Source: an uncultured Tenacibaculum sp.
Lineage (GTDB): Bacteria > Bacteroidota > Bacteroidia > Flavobacteriales > Flavobacteriaceae
Reading direction: 5' to 3'
Length of the DNA stretch: 64,000 nucleotides
Assembly: GCA_947497895.1 (NCBI GenBank)
Contig: CANMIL010000003.1
Coordinates: 124,001-188,000 of the forward strand
Both the position numbers and the translations under genes were made by a program. Below are positions 8,444 to 17,327 of the stretch, one piece after another. The stretch's first letter is position 1, and each line of letters opens with the position of its first letter. A model generated the notes under the pieces. That model was not told where the DNA came from and made no database searches. It worked only from the letters and a program-made list of their open reading frames with translations.

Positions 8444-9661
8444 TTACTTTTTTTCTAATAAAGCTTTTACTAACTTCTTCAATTCTTCAATTTCTTTAGA
8501 TTGCTTTTTTAGCTCTTTATCTTGTTGAATGGTATATAATGTTAGTTCTTCTATTTTTTGTAGTAATTTGGCATCCATTTCTCCTAAGAAAAAACCGTCT
8601 TTTTTTACCTCTTCGGCACTAGGTATGTTTTTCAAATGCCCTTTTTCTTTTATATGCGCTTCAACTTCACCTAAAGAGGGTAACTCGTATTCCTTTGAAA
8701 ACACGAAATCTGCCCAGTTACCATAAGTTGCCACTTTTACTTCTGTAGCAGCTATTTTGCCGTTTACACCTAATTCAAACCCCTTAGTGTTCGTTGTTCT
8801 AATTCCTACATGTCCTTTATCTGATATTGTCATAACATCGATATAATTGTGTGCTATATTCAATGAAGGATCAGGTGTTACTCTAAAAAACATTCCTCCT
8901 CCATAATACTTATCGGGTCTATTATCAGAATAAATTCGATCATTGGGATCAGTTCCTATTTGTATGCTAGTATGATTATGTGCAGATGAATTAAATCTAA
9001 CACTTCCATTTACATCCAATTTTTGGCTTGGGTTAGGTGTACCAATACCAACATTCCCATTATTATAACTAATGTTATTTCCTGATTTGGTCCAATTACT
9101 CTCGCTAAAGAGACCTTGATAAGGTGAAACTATTTCTGGATGTAAGTAAAACAACTCAGACACTCCCAACCTTCCATCGGTTCCATAAGCTGAATAAAAT
9201 GTAAAGCGAAGTTGTGTATAAGACCCAGAAGGGACTTTCTTTATGAATTCAGTACCTCCTGTATAATCCTGATTTGTATAATCAGCTATCGTTACCCATT
9301 GATTCGCTCTGTAAGAATTAAAGCCCTCAATTTTAAAGCGTTTCGCCTGCCAATATCTTGTCGACCAACCTACCCATGCACCTCTCTGGCTGTGCCAATT
9401 TGGTAAGTTTTCGATTAAAATTACAGTAGAATCACTCATCGTCGGAGCTACTGACGTATAGGATGGTACAAATTTCCCATCAAACATAATTGATAAATTA
9501 AGTTTTGCTCCTCCTGTTTGAGTGACTTTATAACGAGAGTTTGCATTAAATAACACATTGTGTTCTAGTCCTACTGGTTTAGTATTGCTCGTATAAGTTT
9601 GGGATTGGCATAAATGCACTACTAAAAACATTAATATGCCAAAAAGGAAGATCTTTTTCAT
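8444..9661 (-). CDS. Secreted fibre-like protein with C-terminal coiled coil
   Basis: This 405-residue protein starts with a signal peptide (residues 1-20, ending CQSQ). An N-terminal beta-rich domain (about 20-185) resembles a sugar- or surface-binding jelly roll. It is followed by the GNVGIGTPNPSQKLDVNG type repeat found in phage-tail-fibre-like proteins, then the Bacteroidota C-terminal module: YELPSLGEVEAHIKEKGHL, NIPSAEEV, FLGEMDAKLLQKIEELTLY, ending in a lysine-rich coiled coil. It lies 7 bp behind a longer homologue and forms an operon with it. Likely a trimeric surface or secreted protein; the ligand is unknown. Confidence 0.75.
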   Translation of the reverse strand: MKKIFLFGILMFLVVHLCQSQTYTSNTKPVGLEHNVLFNANSRYKVTQTGGAKLNLSIMFDGKFVPSYTSVAPTMSDSTVILIENLPNWHSQRGAWVGWSTRYWQAKRFKIEGFNSYRANQWVTIADYTNQDYTGGTEFIKKVPSGSYTQLRFTFYSAYGTDGRLGVSELFYLHPEIVSPYQGLFSESNWTKSGNNISYNNGNVGIGTPNPSQKLDVNGSVRFNSSAHNHTSIQIGTDPNDRIYSDNRPDKYYGGGMFFRVTPDPSLNIAHNYIDVMTISDKGHVGIRTTNTKGFELGVNGKIAATEVKVATYGNWADFVFSKEYELPSLGEVEAHIKEKGHLKNIPSAEEVKKDGFFLGEMDAKLLQKIEELTLYTIQQDKELKKQSKEIEELKKLVKALLEKK

Positions 9662-9668
9662 CTCTTAT

Positions 9669-11417
9669 TTATTTTAATTTTTGTTTAATAATTTCTATTT
9701 CTTTAGCCAATTCTAATAACTTAGAATTTTGACTTTTTAACCTTTCAATTTCTTTAGATTGCTTTTTTAGCTCTTTTTCTTGTTGAATTGTATACAAAGT
9801 CAATTCCTCAACTTTTTCCAAAAGCTTTTTATTCATTTCTCCTAATTGAATTCCACCAGCTTTTTCAACTTCTTTCGCTGAAGGAATATTTGGTAAATGT
9901 CCTTTTTGAGTAATATGATTTTCAAGTTCTTTTAAGCTTGGTAATTCATACTTATCTTCAAAAACATAATCAGGCCATCCTACTAAATCTACCTTAACTT
10001 CTTTTGTATGAATAAGACCATTTACCGCTAATTCAGCGTCAGGAGTGGTTGTTCCAATTCCTACATTACCCGAATGATCTATCCTCATACTTTCTTTCAA
10101 CACTGCACTGTTACTTTCTTTAGTCCAAAAAGTTAAATAACCCGTATAAGTTCCACCAGCTCTAGGCATTCCTATTCTTGAAACTTCTGTAGTAGCTTGC
10201 TTAGCCGAAATCCTCCCTACATCAACAAATCCTGCGTCATTTCTTATACTTTTTAATGAAATTACTCCAGGCGTTGTCGTTGAATCATAAATTTCCAATT
10301 TTTCAGAAGGACTTATTACTCCTACTCCTACACGACCATTGTTCAGATCAACATTAAACAAACTACTATTGATTAACCTACTTCCTGTTTTCTTTCCAAT
10401 ATAAAACTTATTATTATTTGCAAAAGTGACAGCATCTGCTGAAGAATTAGACGAATCTTGATATTCAATACTCGGAACAAATTCTTTTATAGTTAATGAT
10501 GAGTTCCCAGTAACATCTAACTGATTTTGAGGATTAATCTCAACTGTTCTAACAGAGCTATGATACACCTCTAACTTGGAATTTGGAGCTGTTGTTCCAA
10601 TACCAACATTCCCCCCATAAGGATTTAAAGCAATGTCCCAATTTGCAGTATTTCCAGAATTCGTAACCTGAATCCCCATTCCATTTCCATTATTAACCTG
10701 TGCAAATTGCATATTTGTTGAATTCGTAGCATGTGGTTTCAATGTTAATACAGAGTTTTTACTCATATTCCCTTTTGAATCACCTTGTCCAGTAATGCTA
10801 TTAACAACATGTAATCTTGCTACTGGACTTGCATTCCCGATACCCACATTACCAAACTCATTGATTCTCATTTTCTCAGTAAGAGATGCGTTGTTATTGT
10901 CCTTGGTCCAAAAAGTTAAATAACCCGTATAGGTACCTCCAGCTCTAGGCATTCCTATTCTCGAAACTTCTGTAGTATTCTGTTTAGCCGATATCCTCCC
11001 CACATCCACATATCCAGCATCATTTCTGAAACTTTTTAACGAAATTGCTCCTGGAGTCGTCGTTGAGTCATAAATTTCCAATTTTTCTGAAGGTGTAGTC
11101 GTTCCTATACCAAAACTCCCATCGTTTTTAAATGTAAAACGATTTGTAACGGGCAATCCAAATCTTAAGATAAGATCGCCAGAGTCTGTTTTATCTAGAT
11201 AAGAACTTCCTCCATTACTCCTGTTAAAATGCAAAGCATTTCCTGTAAAATAGGTATTATAAATCTCAGAGTTTGAACTTGATTGAACATGCAATTTTGC
11301 TGCTGGTGTCGGTGTCCCAATTCCAACCTTTCCATCTTTTTCAGTTATTACTGTTTCTTGTGCATTCGCAAATGCAACTAGACCTAAACAGGCCATAGTT
11401 AATATTGACTTTCTCAT
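9669..11417 (-). CDS. Secreted fibre-like protein with two internal repeats
   Basis: This 582-residue protein has a signal peptide (1-19, ending FANAQ), several VGIGTxxPxxKLxV beads (near 31, 102, 190, 271, 363 and 451) and the same C-terminal module as its neighbour: ELPSL, GHLPNIPSA, QLGEMNKKLLEKVEELTLY, then a coiled coil. Residues 99-198 and 360-459 are nearly the same, for example VSRIGMPRAGGTYTGYLTFW in both. The beads suggest an elongated trimeric fibre. It is first in a two-gene operon. No enzymatic motif is visible. Confidence 0.75.
   Translation of the reverse strand: MRKSILTMACLGLVAFANAQETVITEKDGKVGIGTPTPAAKLHVQSSSNSEIYNTYFTGNALHFNRSNGGSSYLDKTDSGDLILRFGLPVTNRFTFKNDGSFGIGTTTPSEKLEIYDSTTTPGAISLKSFRNDAGYVDVGRISAKQNTTEVSRIGMPRAGGTYTGYLTFWTKDNNNASLTEKMRINEFGNVGIGNASPVARLHVVNSITGQGDSKGNMSKNSVLTLKPHATNSTNMQFAQVNNGNGMGIQVTNSGNTANWDIALNPYGGNVGIGTTAPNSKLEVYHSSVRTVEINPQNQLDVTGNSSLTIKEFVPSIEYQDSSNSSADAVTFANNNKFYIGKKTGSRLINSSLFNVDLNNGRVGVGVISPSEKLEIYDSTTTPGVISLKSIRNDAGFVDVGRISAKQATTEVSRIGMPRAGGTYTGYLTFWTKESNSAVLKESMRIDHSGNVGIGTTTPDAELAVNGLIHTKEVKVDLVGWPDYVFEDKYELPSLKELENHITQKGHLPNIPSAKEVEKAGGIQLGEMNKKLLEKVEELTLYTIQQEKELKKQSKEIERLKSQNSKLLELAKEIEIIKQKLK
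10041..10340 (-). repeat. Internal coding repeat, copy 2
   Basis: Encodes residues 360-459 of the fibre-like protein. It is closely similar at protein level, and largely at DNA level, to 10824-11123. Confidence 0.8.
10824..11123 (-). repeat. Internal coding repeat, copy 1
   Basis: Encodes residues 99-198 of the same protein. Tandem-like duplication of one fibre bead plus its insert; the copies are separated by about 480 bp. Confidence 0.8.
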
Positions 11418-11643
11418 ATTAATTATGATTTATTCTTAGATATTAGTGTTGTTTACGTGCAATACAATTTTTATACTCTAGCAATTATTCCTTTGAAGAA
11501 TCATTAAATTCTTTCTCAAAACATTGTTTTATTTCTTTTTAACCTCTTATAGCATCCTCAATCGGAAAGCCTTGCAAAAAACAAAAAGCTCTCTAACAGC
11601 ATTTTAACCCGAAAGTTAATTATTTATTTCTTCATCTGCAAAA

Positions 11644-12234
11644 CTACTCTTTTTCAGCCATTTTCTTTACATAATCTGTAACAATTACAATCTGTGTTCC
11701 TCCAACTTTTCCTTCTATATATTTAGCGTTTTCCGGATCTAAAGAAATTCGTCTTACGGCAGTTCCTTGTTTCGCTACCATACTCGAACCTTTTACCTTC
11801 AAATCTTTTATCAAAACTACATTATCTCCAGCTTGTAAAATTGTTCCGTTTACATCTTTATGAATCACTTTTTCACTTTCATCCAGATGATCACCCGAAG
11901 CCTCAGCGAAGCGTAATTCTTCATCATCTAAATACATCATTTCCAACAAATCTTGCGGCCAGTCTTCCTTTTTTAACCTGTGTAACATTCTCCAAGCAAC
12001 AACTTTCACAGCTCTAAATTCACTCCACATACTATCGTTCAAGCAGCGCCAATGATTTGGATCAACAGATTCAGGGTTATTTATTTGTTCAATACATGTA
12101 TCACACGCTAGTAAACTACCATCAACACCTCCAGTAGAAATAGGTGGAACTTCATAAATGCTTAAATTGTTTATTGAAGCACATAGCTCACATTGATGAC
12201 TGCTTCTTTCTTGCAACTGTTGTATTAAACTCAT
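11644..12234 (-). CDS. PhnA/YjdM-family zinc-ribbon protein
   Basis: The start is placed at the ATG at 12234 (MSLIQQLQERS), giving 196 residues; the frame opens 33 bases earlier but runs through the promoter. An N-terminal zinc ribbon is visible (CELC near residue 16 and CDTC near 44). The C-terminal half carries the PhnA signature: DVNGTILQAGDNVVLIKDLK, KGSSMVAKQGT, then RRISL. Despite the name, family members are not shown to be phosphonate enzymes, and the role is uncertain. It is divergent from a small cytochrome c gene, with both promoters in a shared short spacer. Confidence 0.85.
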   Translation of the reverse strand: MSLIQQLQERSSHQCELCASINNLSIYEVPPISTGGVDGSLLACDTCIEQINNPESVDPNHWRCLNDSMWSEFRAVKVVAWRMLHRLKKEDWPQDLLEMMYLDDEELRFAEASGDHLDESEKVIHKDVNGTILQAGDNVVLIKDLKVKGSSMVAKQGTAVRRISLDPENAKYIEGKVGGTQIVIVTDYVKKMAEKE

Positions 12235-12256
12235 GATATCTGTTAAATTAGTGAAG

Positions 12257-12297
12257 CAAAAGTACATTTTTAATACGACATCAATTCTTTATTTTTG
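12257..12297. promoter_or_regulatory. Divergent Bacteroidota promoters
   Basis: On the minus strand TACTTTTG (12257-12264) is a -7 box for the PhnA-type gene, with CAAT on the plus strand at 12282 as a possible -33 box. On the plus strand TATTTTTG (12290-12297) is a -7 box for the cytochrome gene. Leaders would be about 15-35 nt. Confidence 0.5.
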
Positions 12298-12334
12298 TCT
12301 TAACATTATTTCTAACAATATTCGATCTTCTAAC

Positions 12335-12775
12335 ATGAAAAACCAAGGAAATACAGCTTTACTGATAAGTATTTCATGCGTATTAATTTTTCTTTTGTAT
12401 TGGGTTATCTCTATTCAAACACAGGCAAAAAATACGAAACTATATGTCGAGCAAACTTTTTCAGCACAAGTTAACCATTTACAACATTCTATAAAAAGAG
12501 GTAAAATTTTATTTGAAAAAGAACCTTGCAATTCTTGTCATAAGATTAGACAAAGAATATGTTTTGGAGTACAATTAAAGAATATACGTGAAAGAAGATC
12601 AAAAGAATTTTTAGTAGCTTTTATTCGTAACGAAGATTCTTTGGTCAAAATTAAACATCCTGAGGCAATTGCGCTAAAAGAAGAATACAAATGGTCCAAT
12701 GGCTTACACAACAGGAAACATCTGTCTATCAATGACATTGAAGACATGTTAAACTTTATTGACTTCTACGAATAG
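12335..12775 (+). CDS. Small membrane-anchored c-type cytochrome
   Basis: This protein of 146 residues starts at 12335 (MKNQGNTALL); the longer frame from 12233 overlaps the promoter. Residues 9-26 form one membrane segment that also acts as an uncleaved signal. The haem-binding CNSCH motif is near residue 67, with a possible distal Met in the C-terminal part (DIEDMLNFIDFYE). One haem, exported side. It is probably an electron carrier, but no oxidase or reductase gene is nearby. The basic region RQRICFGVQLKNIRERRSKEF is where many single-haem cytochromes have a Gly-Pro-rich loop. Confidence 0.75.
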   Translation: MKNQGNTALLISISCVLIFLLYWVISIQTQAKNTKLYVEQTFSAQVNHLQHSIKRGKILFEKEPCNSCHKIRQRICFGVQLKNIRERRSKEFLVAFIRNEDSLVKIKHPEAIALKEEYKWSNGLHNRKHLSINDIEDMLNFIDFYE

Positions 12776-12887
12776 AGAATCACATTTTTTTTATCAACTT
12801 CTATTTTTAAAAACGTTCCAAATAATATACATTTGCACCACTACCCCTTAGTCATATATTAGCAATATAAACCAACTACAAACTAAA

Positions 12888-13070
12888 ATGAGAGTATCAC
12901 TATCTAAACAGAAAGGTTCACGGATTAGTAAAATAAAACGAGAAAAATTCTTAGTACTTCCTCTTTTCTACAAAGGATCAATGTACTGGCTTGAAAATGT
13001 TTTGATTAAGAAAAACTTCAACGGCATTAATTACCAAATCACAGACGTTATTCGAATGAAAGAAATATAG
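12888..13070 (+). CDS. Small basic hypothetical protein (60 aa)
   Basis: A 60-codon frame beginning MRVSLSKQKGSRISKIKREK, strongly basic at the N-terminus and with an aromatic middle. TACATTTG at 12828-12835 matches the -7 consensus about 50 bp upstream, with a T-run 19 bp before it as a poor -33 box. Placement between two well-defined genes plus a promoter makes it plausible. I do not recognise a family. Confidence 0.5.
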   Translation: MRVSLSKQKGSRISKIKREKFLVLPLFYKGSMYWLENVLIKKNFNGINYQITDVIRMKEI

Positions 13071-13109
13071 AGTTCGTCTATTCTTTTTTCCCCTTAAATT
13101 TCTTCTTTC

Positions 13110-13637
13110 CTATAAATACAAATCGATCAATCCTTCGGGAGTGGTAACTTCTATTGTCTTATTTTGACGATCTACTTTTTGGATAAAATCGTCGATCATA
13201 GGGATAAAAACTTCTTTACCCTCTCTATCTACAACAAAAAGTGGTTGTGCAGAAGTGTCATTGATTTCTTTGATAGTCCCTACAATTCCAAATGAACTAT
13301 CTTTTATATTGAAACCAACAACTTCATGATAGTAAAACTTATCTCCAGTAAGTTTAGGAAGTAAATCCAAAGGCAGGTAAATTCCTGATCTTAATATTGC
13401 TTCAGCGTCCTCTTCACTATCAACACCTTCAAACTTTAACCGAAGCATGGTTCCTTTACTTAAAGATGATTTTTCAATAAAAAAAGGAACCAGATTATTG
13501 CCTAAATCGACAAAAACTGATTCCAAATTTCCATAAAGTTCAGGTTCGTCAGTATCTAATTTGATAACCACCTCACCTTTAAAACTATGTTTTTTTACGA
13601 TTCTGCCAAGATAAAAGCAGTTGTCTTTGTGCATCAT
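13110..13637 (-). CDS. rimM: Ribosome maturation factor RimM
   Basis: This 175-residue protein matches RimM, which helps 30S head assembly by binding S19 and 16S rRNA. The N-terminal barrel begins FYLGRIVKKHSFKGEVVIKL (residues 8-27). The C-terminal PRC barrel contains FYYHEVVGF near 101 and VFIPMIDDFIQKVD near 142, with the family's usual ending EGLIDLYL. It follows rpsP by 14 bp, the standard gene order, and is surely cotranscribed with it. The initiator could be either of two adjacent Met codons. Confidence 0.96.
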   Translation of the reverse strand: MMHKDNCFYLGRIVKKHSFKGEVVIKLDTDEPELYGNLESVFVDLGNNLVPFFIEKSSLSKGTMLRLKFEGVDSEEDAEAILRSGIYLPLDLLPKLTGDKFYYHEVVGFNIKDSSFGIVGTIKEINDTSAQPLFVVDREGKEVFIPMIDDFIQKVDRQNKTIEVTTPEGLIDLYL

Positions 13638-13651
13638 CGTACTAAAAATTT

Positions 13652-14155
13652 TTATTCTTCACTATCAGAACTAGCATTCTCTCCAGCTGCATCTTCATCA
13701 TCAGCTACAGGAGCCTTTGCTGCGATACGTGCTTCATTCGTTGCTTTTTCAGCTTCTAAAGCTTTTGCTTTAGCTTCTTCTTGAGCTTTTGCTAAACCTT
13801 CAGTTTTTCCAGCCACTTTACCAGCTTTTTCCTCTAACCAAGCATTAAACTTAGCTTCAGCTTGTTCTTCTGTTAAAGCACCTTTTCTTACTCCACCAGC
13901 TAAGTGATTTTTTAATAAAGCACCTTTGTATGATAAAATTGCTCTCGCAGTATCAGTTGGCTGTGCTCCATTTTGTAACCACTTTACAGCTCCATCAACA
14001 TCTAAGTTAATAGTTGCTGGGTTCGTATTAGGATTGTAAGTACCGATTTTTTCTAAGAAACGTCCGTCTCTTTTAGCTCTTGAATCAGCAGCTACTACCC
14101 AATAAAATGGTTTTCCTTTTTTACCGTGTCTTTGTAATCTAATTTTTACAGGCAT
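13652..14155 (-). CDS. rpsP: 30S ribosomal protein S16 (bS16) with long C-terminal tail
   Basis: Residues 1-80 are a canonical S16: [20 protein letters not shown], then [19 protein letters not shown] and [19 protein letters not shown]. The protein is 167 residues, about twice the Escherichia coli length. The extension is Ala/Glu/Lys-rich and ends in an acidic Asp/Glu/Ser tail, which is usual in Bacteroidota. It is the first gene of the rpsP-rimM operon. Its leader of roughly 40 nt carries a perfect 16-bp palindrome 13 bp before the start codon, and a clean -7 box lies just upstream. Confidence 0.97.
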   Translation of the reverse strand: MPVKIRLQRHGKKGKPFYWVVAADSRAKRDGRFLEKIGTYNPNTNPATINLDVDGAVKWLQNGAQPTDTARAILSYKGALLKNHLAGGVRKGALTEEQAEAKFNAWLEEKAGKVAGKTEGLAKAQEEAKAKALEAEKATNEARIAAKAPVADDEDAAGENASSDSEE

Positions 14156-14168
14156 AATTTTAATTTTT

Positions 14169-14184
14169 AAGGTACGCGTACCTT
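14169..14184 (-). promoter_or_regulatory. Perfect 16-bp palindrome in the rpsP leader
   Basis: AAGGTACGCGTACCTT is self-complementary and lies 13 bp before the rpsP start, inside the predicted transcript. As RNA it would form a 6-bp stem with a CGCG loop. It is a candidate for S16 autoregulation or, less likely, a DNA-binding site. Confidence 0.55.
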
Positions 14185-14204
14185 GATTATTAATTTTGAG
14201 TGCG

Positions 14205-14212
14205 CAAATTTA
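14205..14212 (-). promoter_or_regulatory. Bacteroidota -7 box for rpsP-rimM
   Basis: TAAATTTG on the minus strand is an exact TAnnTTTG match, placing the transcript start near 14198 and the palindrome in the middle of the leader. No clear -33 box. Confidence 0.55.
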
Positions 14213-14262
14213 TGAAATATTTTTCACTTAACTCTGTGTAACTCTTCTTTTTTAAAATAAAA

Positions 14263-14285
14263 AAGCACCTGTAAAACAGATGCTT
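14263..14285 (-). terminator. Terminator of the cold-shock gene
   Basis: A 10-bp stem with one mismatch (14263-14272 with 14276-14285) and a 3-base loop. On the minus strand it is followed by a T-run. It lies 24 bp behind the cold-shock gene stop. Confidence 0.75.
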
Positions 14286-14309
14286 AAAAAAATTAAAAGT
14301 ATTTATATA

Positions 14310-14501
14310 TTAAATTACTCTAACGCTAACAGCGTTTAATCCTTTTTTTCCTTCTTTAAGTTCAAACTCAACTGTATCTCCTTCACGAACTTCGTCGATT
14401 AATCCAGATACGTGCACGAAGTGCTCTTTGTTTGATCCTGACTCAACAATGAATCCAAAACCTTTAGATTCATTAAAGAACTTTACCGTTCCTTCTTTCA
14501 T
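14310..14501 (-). CDS. Cold-shock domain protein (CspA family)
   Basis: This 63-residue single cold-shock domain has both RNA-binding motifs: KGFGFI (RNP1) at residues 13-18 and HFVHVSGL (RNP2) near 27. Family members are single-stranded RNA/DNA chaperones that keep mRNA unfolded. A -7-like TACATTGC on the minus strand (14526-14533) lies about 25 bp upstream, and a terminator follows, so the gene is monocistronic. Which Csp paralogue this is cannot be told. Confidence 0.95.
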   Translation of the reverse strand: MKEGTVKFFNESKGFGFIVESGSNKEHFVHVSGLIDEVREGDTVEFELKEGKKGLNAVSVRVI

Positions 14502-14622
14502 TATAAATGTATTAAAATTAAACCGGCAATGTACGCTTAATTATTGAGTCGTATTAAGTTTTTCTCATTTATTTTCAATTATTTACAGCAAAACAACACA
14601 TAAGACACATGATTTTAACAAG

Positions 14623-15945
14623 TTAAACAGGAAAATGTTCTTCAATTTTTTTAAGTAGAAGCGCCGCCTTTTTAAGCTCTAACTCATAAATAAATCGATA
14701 TACACCATCTAAGACATTGTTTAGCCTAGTATTACGGTAATACTTCTTTTTTATCATGTATAAATTATAAGGTAAATTTAGTTCTTCTTCTGTATAAGAA
14801 ACCCCAGAATATAATTGCAACTTTCTCAAATAAGCGAAACCAAATTCCTGAGTTGGTTCAAGCATTGTTCCTTCGCCAAAATCATTCCAAGTTAGCAACT
14901 GAATAAACTCTACGGACTCACCATCCATAAGATCTAAAGTTTCCGAAAATGTATACCCGTTTTCATGAGGAATTATCCAATCTCTTTCACCTGGCTCTCT
15001 CCATCCTCCTTCCGAATAAAAATCATTAAATCCAGCATAAGCTCCTCCTACAGTATTAATTCCATTCTCTCTTGCATAATTATAATATCCATTCAATGTT
15101 TCTAGATGCTCTTTGTCTATCCAACTAAACTCTCCTCGGGAGTTTATTCCCACTCTATCACTCGCTTTCCAAAGAGTAAAAACCTCTGGTCGCTTCTTAA
15201 TATTCGAAAAAACTTCCATCCAATCTTCTGAAGATATCAAAAAATGAGGGCCAAAAACAAAGAGCATTTCATTCCCATTCTTTCTTATATAATTTTCACT
15301 CTTAAAATAAGTGTTTTCAATATACTTTATGTCTTCAATTACAGCTTCAACGCCAACGATCTCCTTATTTCTTATATTTAATTCTCTTGCCATTGCATAC
15401 TGAGCTACTTTATCTTCATACATAATAGCAAACTCTAGACCTACTTCTTCAATTTCTTTTACAAAAGACTCCGTATTTTCTTTTAGAGCACCGTAATCAT
15501 GAATATCTCTACTACCATACCAATCAAAAATAACACCATCGATTCCTGATAATTTCATTAATAACAAATGATACTCATGCAAATCTGGATCCTTCGAAGC
15601 ATAGGGCCCTATTAAAGGGTAATAATGCGAAGCTATTTCCCTATTTCCAAATTCATTAAAACTATCAGGGTTCTTATTGGTCATTGTCCAATGTTGTCCC
15701 CAAAAGCCATCATACTCCTTACTATGAAACCATGGCATATAGTGAACGTAAAGTTTTTTAGGATTTCTCTTCATTACGTTATTTGTTACCGATTCGTTCT
15801 GAGATCCTCTTAATTCTTTATACAACTTTTCAATTTCTTGTACATGCAATTGTTCATCATATTCTTCTTTCGCATATTCATCGGAACAACTGAAAAGTAT
15901 AGTCAATACCATAAACAAAACTAGTTTACCAATATTTTCATTCAT
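14623..15945 (-). CDS. GH99-like glycoside hydrolase-type lipoprotein (paralogue 2)
   Basis: This 440-residue protein has a signal peptide with lipobox (LFSC, Cys20). The mature domain begins KKLYVHYMPWFHSKEYDGFWGQHW (split here: motif at about residues 64-87) and includes GIDGVIFDWYGS near 134, FGPHFL near 231 and WNDFGEGTMLEP near 353. These match the GH99-like/GH71-like (beta/alpha)8 domains, whose classical members are endo-acting mannosidases. The 'WN-acid-aromatic-GEG' motif is present. It is a tandem paralogue of the next gene, 59 bp apart and probably in one operon. Likely a surface enzyme on a glycan; substrate unknown and activity unproved. Confidence 0.7.
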   Translation of the reverse strand: MNENIGKLVLFMVLTILFSCSDEYAKEEYDEQLHVQEIEKLYKELRGSQNESVTNNVMKRNPKKLYVHYMPWFHSKEYDGFWGQHWTMTNKNPDSFNEFGNREIASHYYPLIGPYASKDPDLHEYHLLLMKLSGIDGVIFDWYGSRDIHDYGALKENTESFVKEIEEVGLEFAIMYEDKVAQYAMARELNIRNKEIVGVEAVIEDIKYIENTYFKSENYIRKNGNEMLFVFGPHFLISSEDWMEVFSNIKKRPEVFTLWKASDRVGINSRGEFSWIDKEHLETLNGYYNYARENGINTVGGAYAGFNDFYSEGGWREPGERDWIIPHENGYTFSETLDLMDGESVEFIQLLTWNDFGEGTMLEPTQEFGFAYLRKLQLYSGVSYTEEELNLPYNLYMIKKKYYRNTRLNNVLDGVYRFIYELELKKAALLLKKIEEHFPV

Positions 15946-16004
15946 TTTTAATCACAATTCGTTAAGGTTAAATCAATGAAGTACTAACACTTTTTAGTAG
16001 CACA

Positions 16005-17327
16005 TTAAAAAGGGAACCTTTTTTCTATTAACCTTAATAATCTATTGGCTTTTTTAGTTTTAAGCTTAAATATAAACTTGTAAACCCCATCTAACACTTT
16101 ATTTAATCTCCTATGATTTTTATATTTCTTTTTTAAACAATAGAAACGATAGGGCAATGAAAGAGTTCTCTCAGAATATCCAACACCTGTATATTCTTGT
16201 ATTTCTCTTAAGTAATTGAAACCAAACTCTTGAGTAGGCTCTAACATAGTACCCTCTCCGAAGTCGTTCCAAGTAATTAACTGAATAAACTCAACTGGCT
16301 GAGTATCCATAAGGCTTAGAGTTTCAGATAGAGTCTCTCCATTATTATGAGGAATTTTCCAATCACTTACACCTGGTGCTCTCCAACCACCTTCTACATA
16401 AAAATCATCAAATCCAGGATACACTCCACCAACTGTAGTTACTCCATTTTCACGCGCATAGTCGTAATAACCATTTAATGTTTCCAAATGATTCTTATCT
16501 ACCCAACTAAACTCTCCACCAGACACCTTTCCTAATCGTTCACTCGCTTTCCATAATGAAAAAACTTCTGGCTCACTTTGAATACTAGAAAAAACTTCAT
16601 TCCATTGTTCCGAAGAAACCATAAAATGAGGACCAAAAACGAATAACATTTCCGCCCCATTATGTCTAATATAGTTCGGACTTGTAAAATAAGTGTTTTC
16701 AATATATTTAATATCGTTTACTACGGCTTCAATTCCCGCTGCTGTTCTATTTTTTGCTTCGGCTACTCTAGCCATTGTGTAATCCGCAACACGATCTTCA
16801 TACATAATTGCAAATTCCAATCCAACTTCTTCAATTTCTTCAATAAAAGATTCAGTATTCTCTTTAATCGATAAATAGTCATTAATATCTCGACTACCAT
16901 ACCAATCAAAAATAACTCCGTCAATTCCTGATAATTTCATAAGTAGTAGGTGGTACTTTTGCAAATCTGGATCTTGAGAAGAATAAGGTCCAATTAACGG
17001 ATAATAATGAGCTGCAATTTCTCTATTACCAAACTCATTAAAGTTATCAGGATTTTTGTTGGTCATTGTCCAATGTTGTCCCCAATAACCGTCGTATTCC
17101 TTACTATGAAACCAGGGCATATAATGGACATATAACTTTTTAGGGTTTCTTTTTACCACATCACTTCCAGTAATTTCGTCTGGGGCTTCTAATAATTCTT
17201 TGTAGAGGTTCTCGATATCTTCGATATCTGATTGTTGATCGATTTGTTCTGTGTTCACATCATCAGAACAACTAAAACTAATGCATAGCAGCACTAGTAG
17301 AAGTAGTTTAGAACTAGTTCCTTTCAT
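16005..17327 (-). CDS. GH99-like glycoside hydrolase-type lipoprotein (paralogue 1)
   Basis: The start is placed at the ATG at 17327 (MKGTSSKLLLLVLL), which gives a clean lipoprotein signal (SFSC) and exactly 440 residues, the same length as the paralogue. The upstream ATG at 17360 would add 11 residues before the signal. Domain motifs match its neighbour: VHYMPWFHSKEYDGYWGQHW, GVIFDWYGSRD, WNDFGEGTMLEPTQEFGF. By eye the two proteins are highly similar along the whole length and differ most in the signal region and the region near residues 185-215. It is first in a probable two-gene operon. Confidence 0.7.
   Translation of the reverse strand: MKGTSSKLLLLVLLCISFSCSDDVNTEQIDQQSDIEDIENLYKELLEAPDEITGSDVVKRNPKKLYVHYMPWFHSKEYDGYWGQHWTMTNKNPDNFNEFGNREIAAHYYPLIGPYSSQDPDLQKYHLLLMKLSGIDGVIFDWYGSRDINDYLSIKENTESFIEEIEEVGLEFAIMYEDRVADYTMARVAEAKNRTAAGIEAVVNDIKYIENTYFTSPNYIRHNGAEMLFVFGPHFMVSSEQWNEVFSSIQSEPEVFSLWKASERLGKVSGGEFSWVDKNHLETLNGYYDYARENGVTTVGGVYPGFDDFYVEGGWRAPGVSDWKIPHNNGETLSETLSLMDTQPVEFIQLITWNDFGEGTMLEPTQEFGFNYLREIQEYTGVGYSERTLSLPYRFYCLKKKYKNHRRLNKVLDGVYKFIFKLKTKKANRLLRLIEKRFPF

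Noticed and set aside
8444..11417. Fibre-like proteins considered as the eCIS tail fibres
   Set aside because: Both have signal peptides and lie over 10 kb away in a separate operon with its own terminator, so loading onto a cytoplasmically assembled particle is unlikely.
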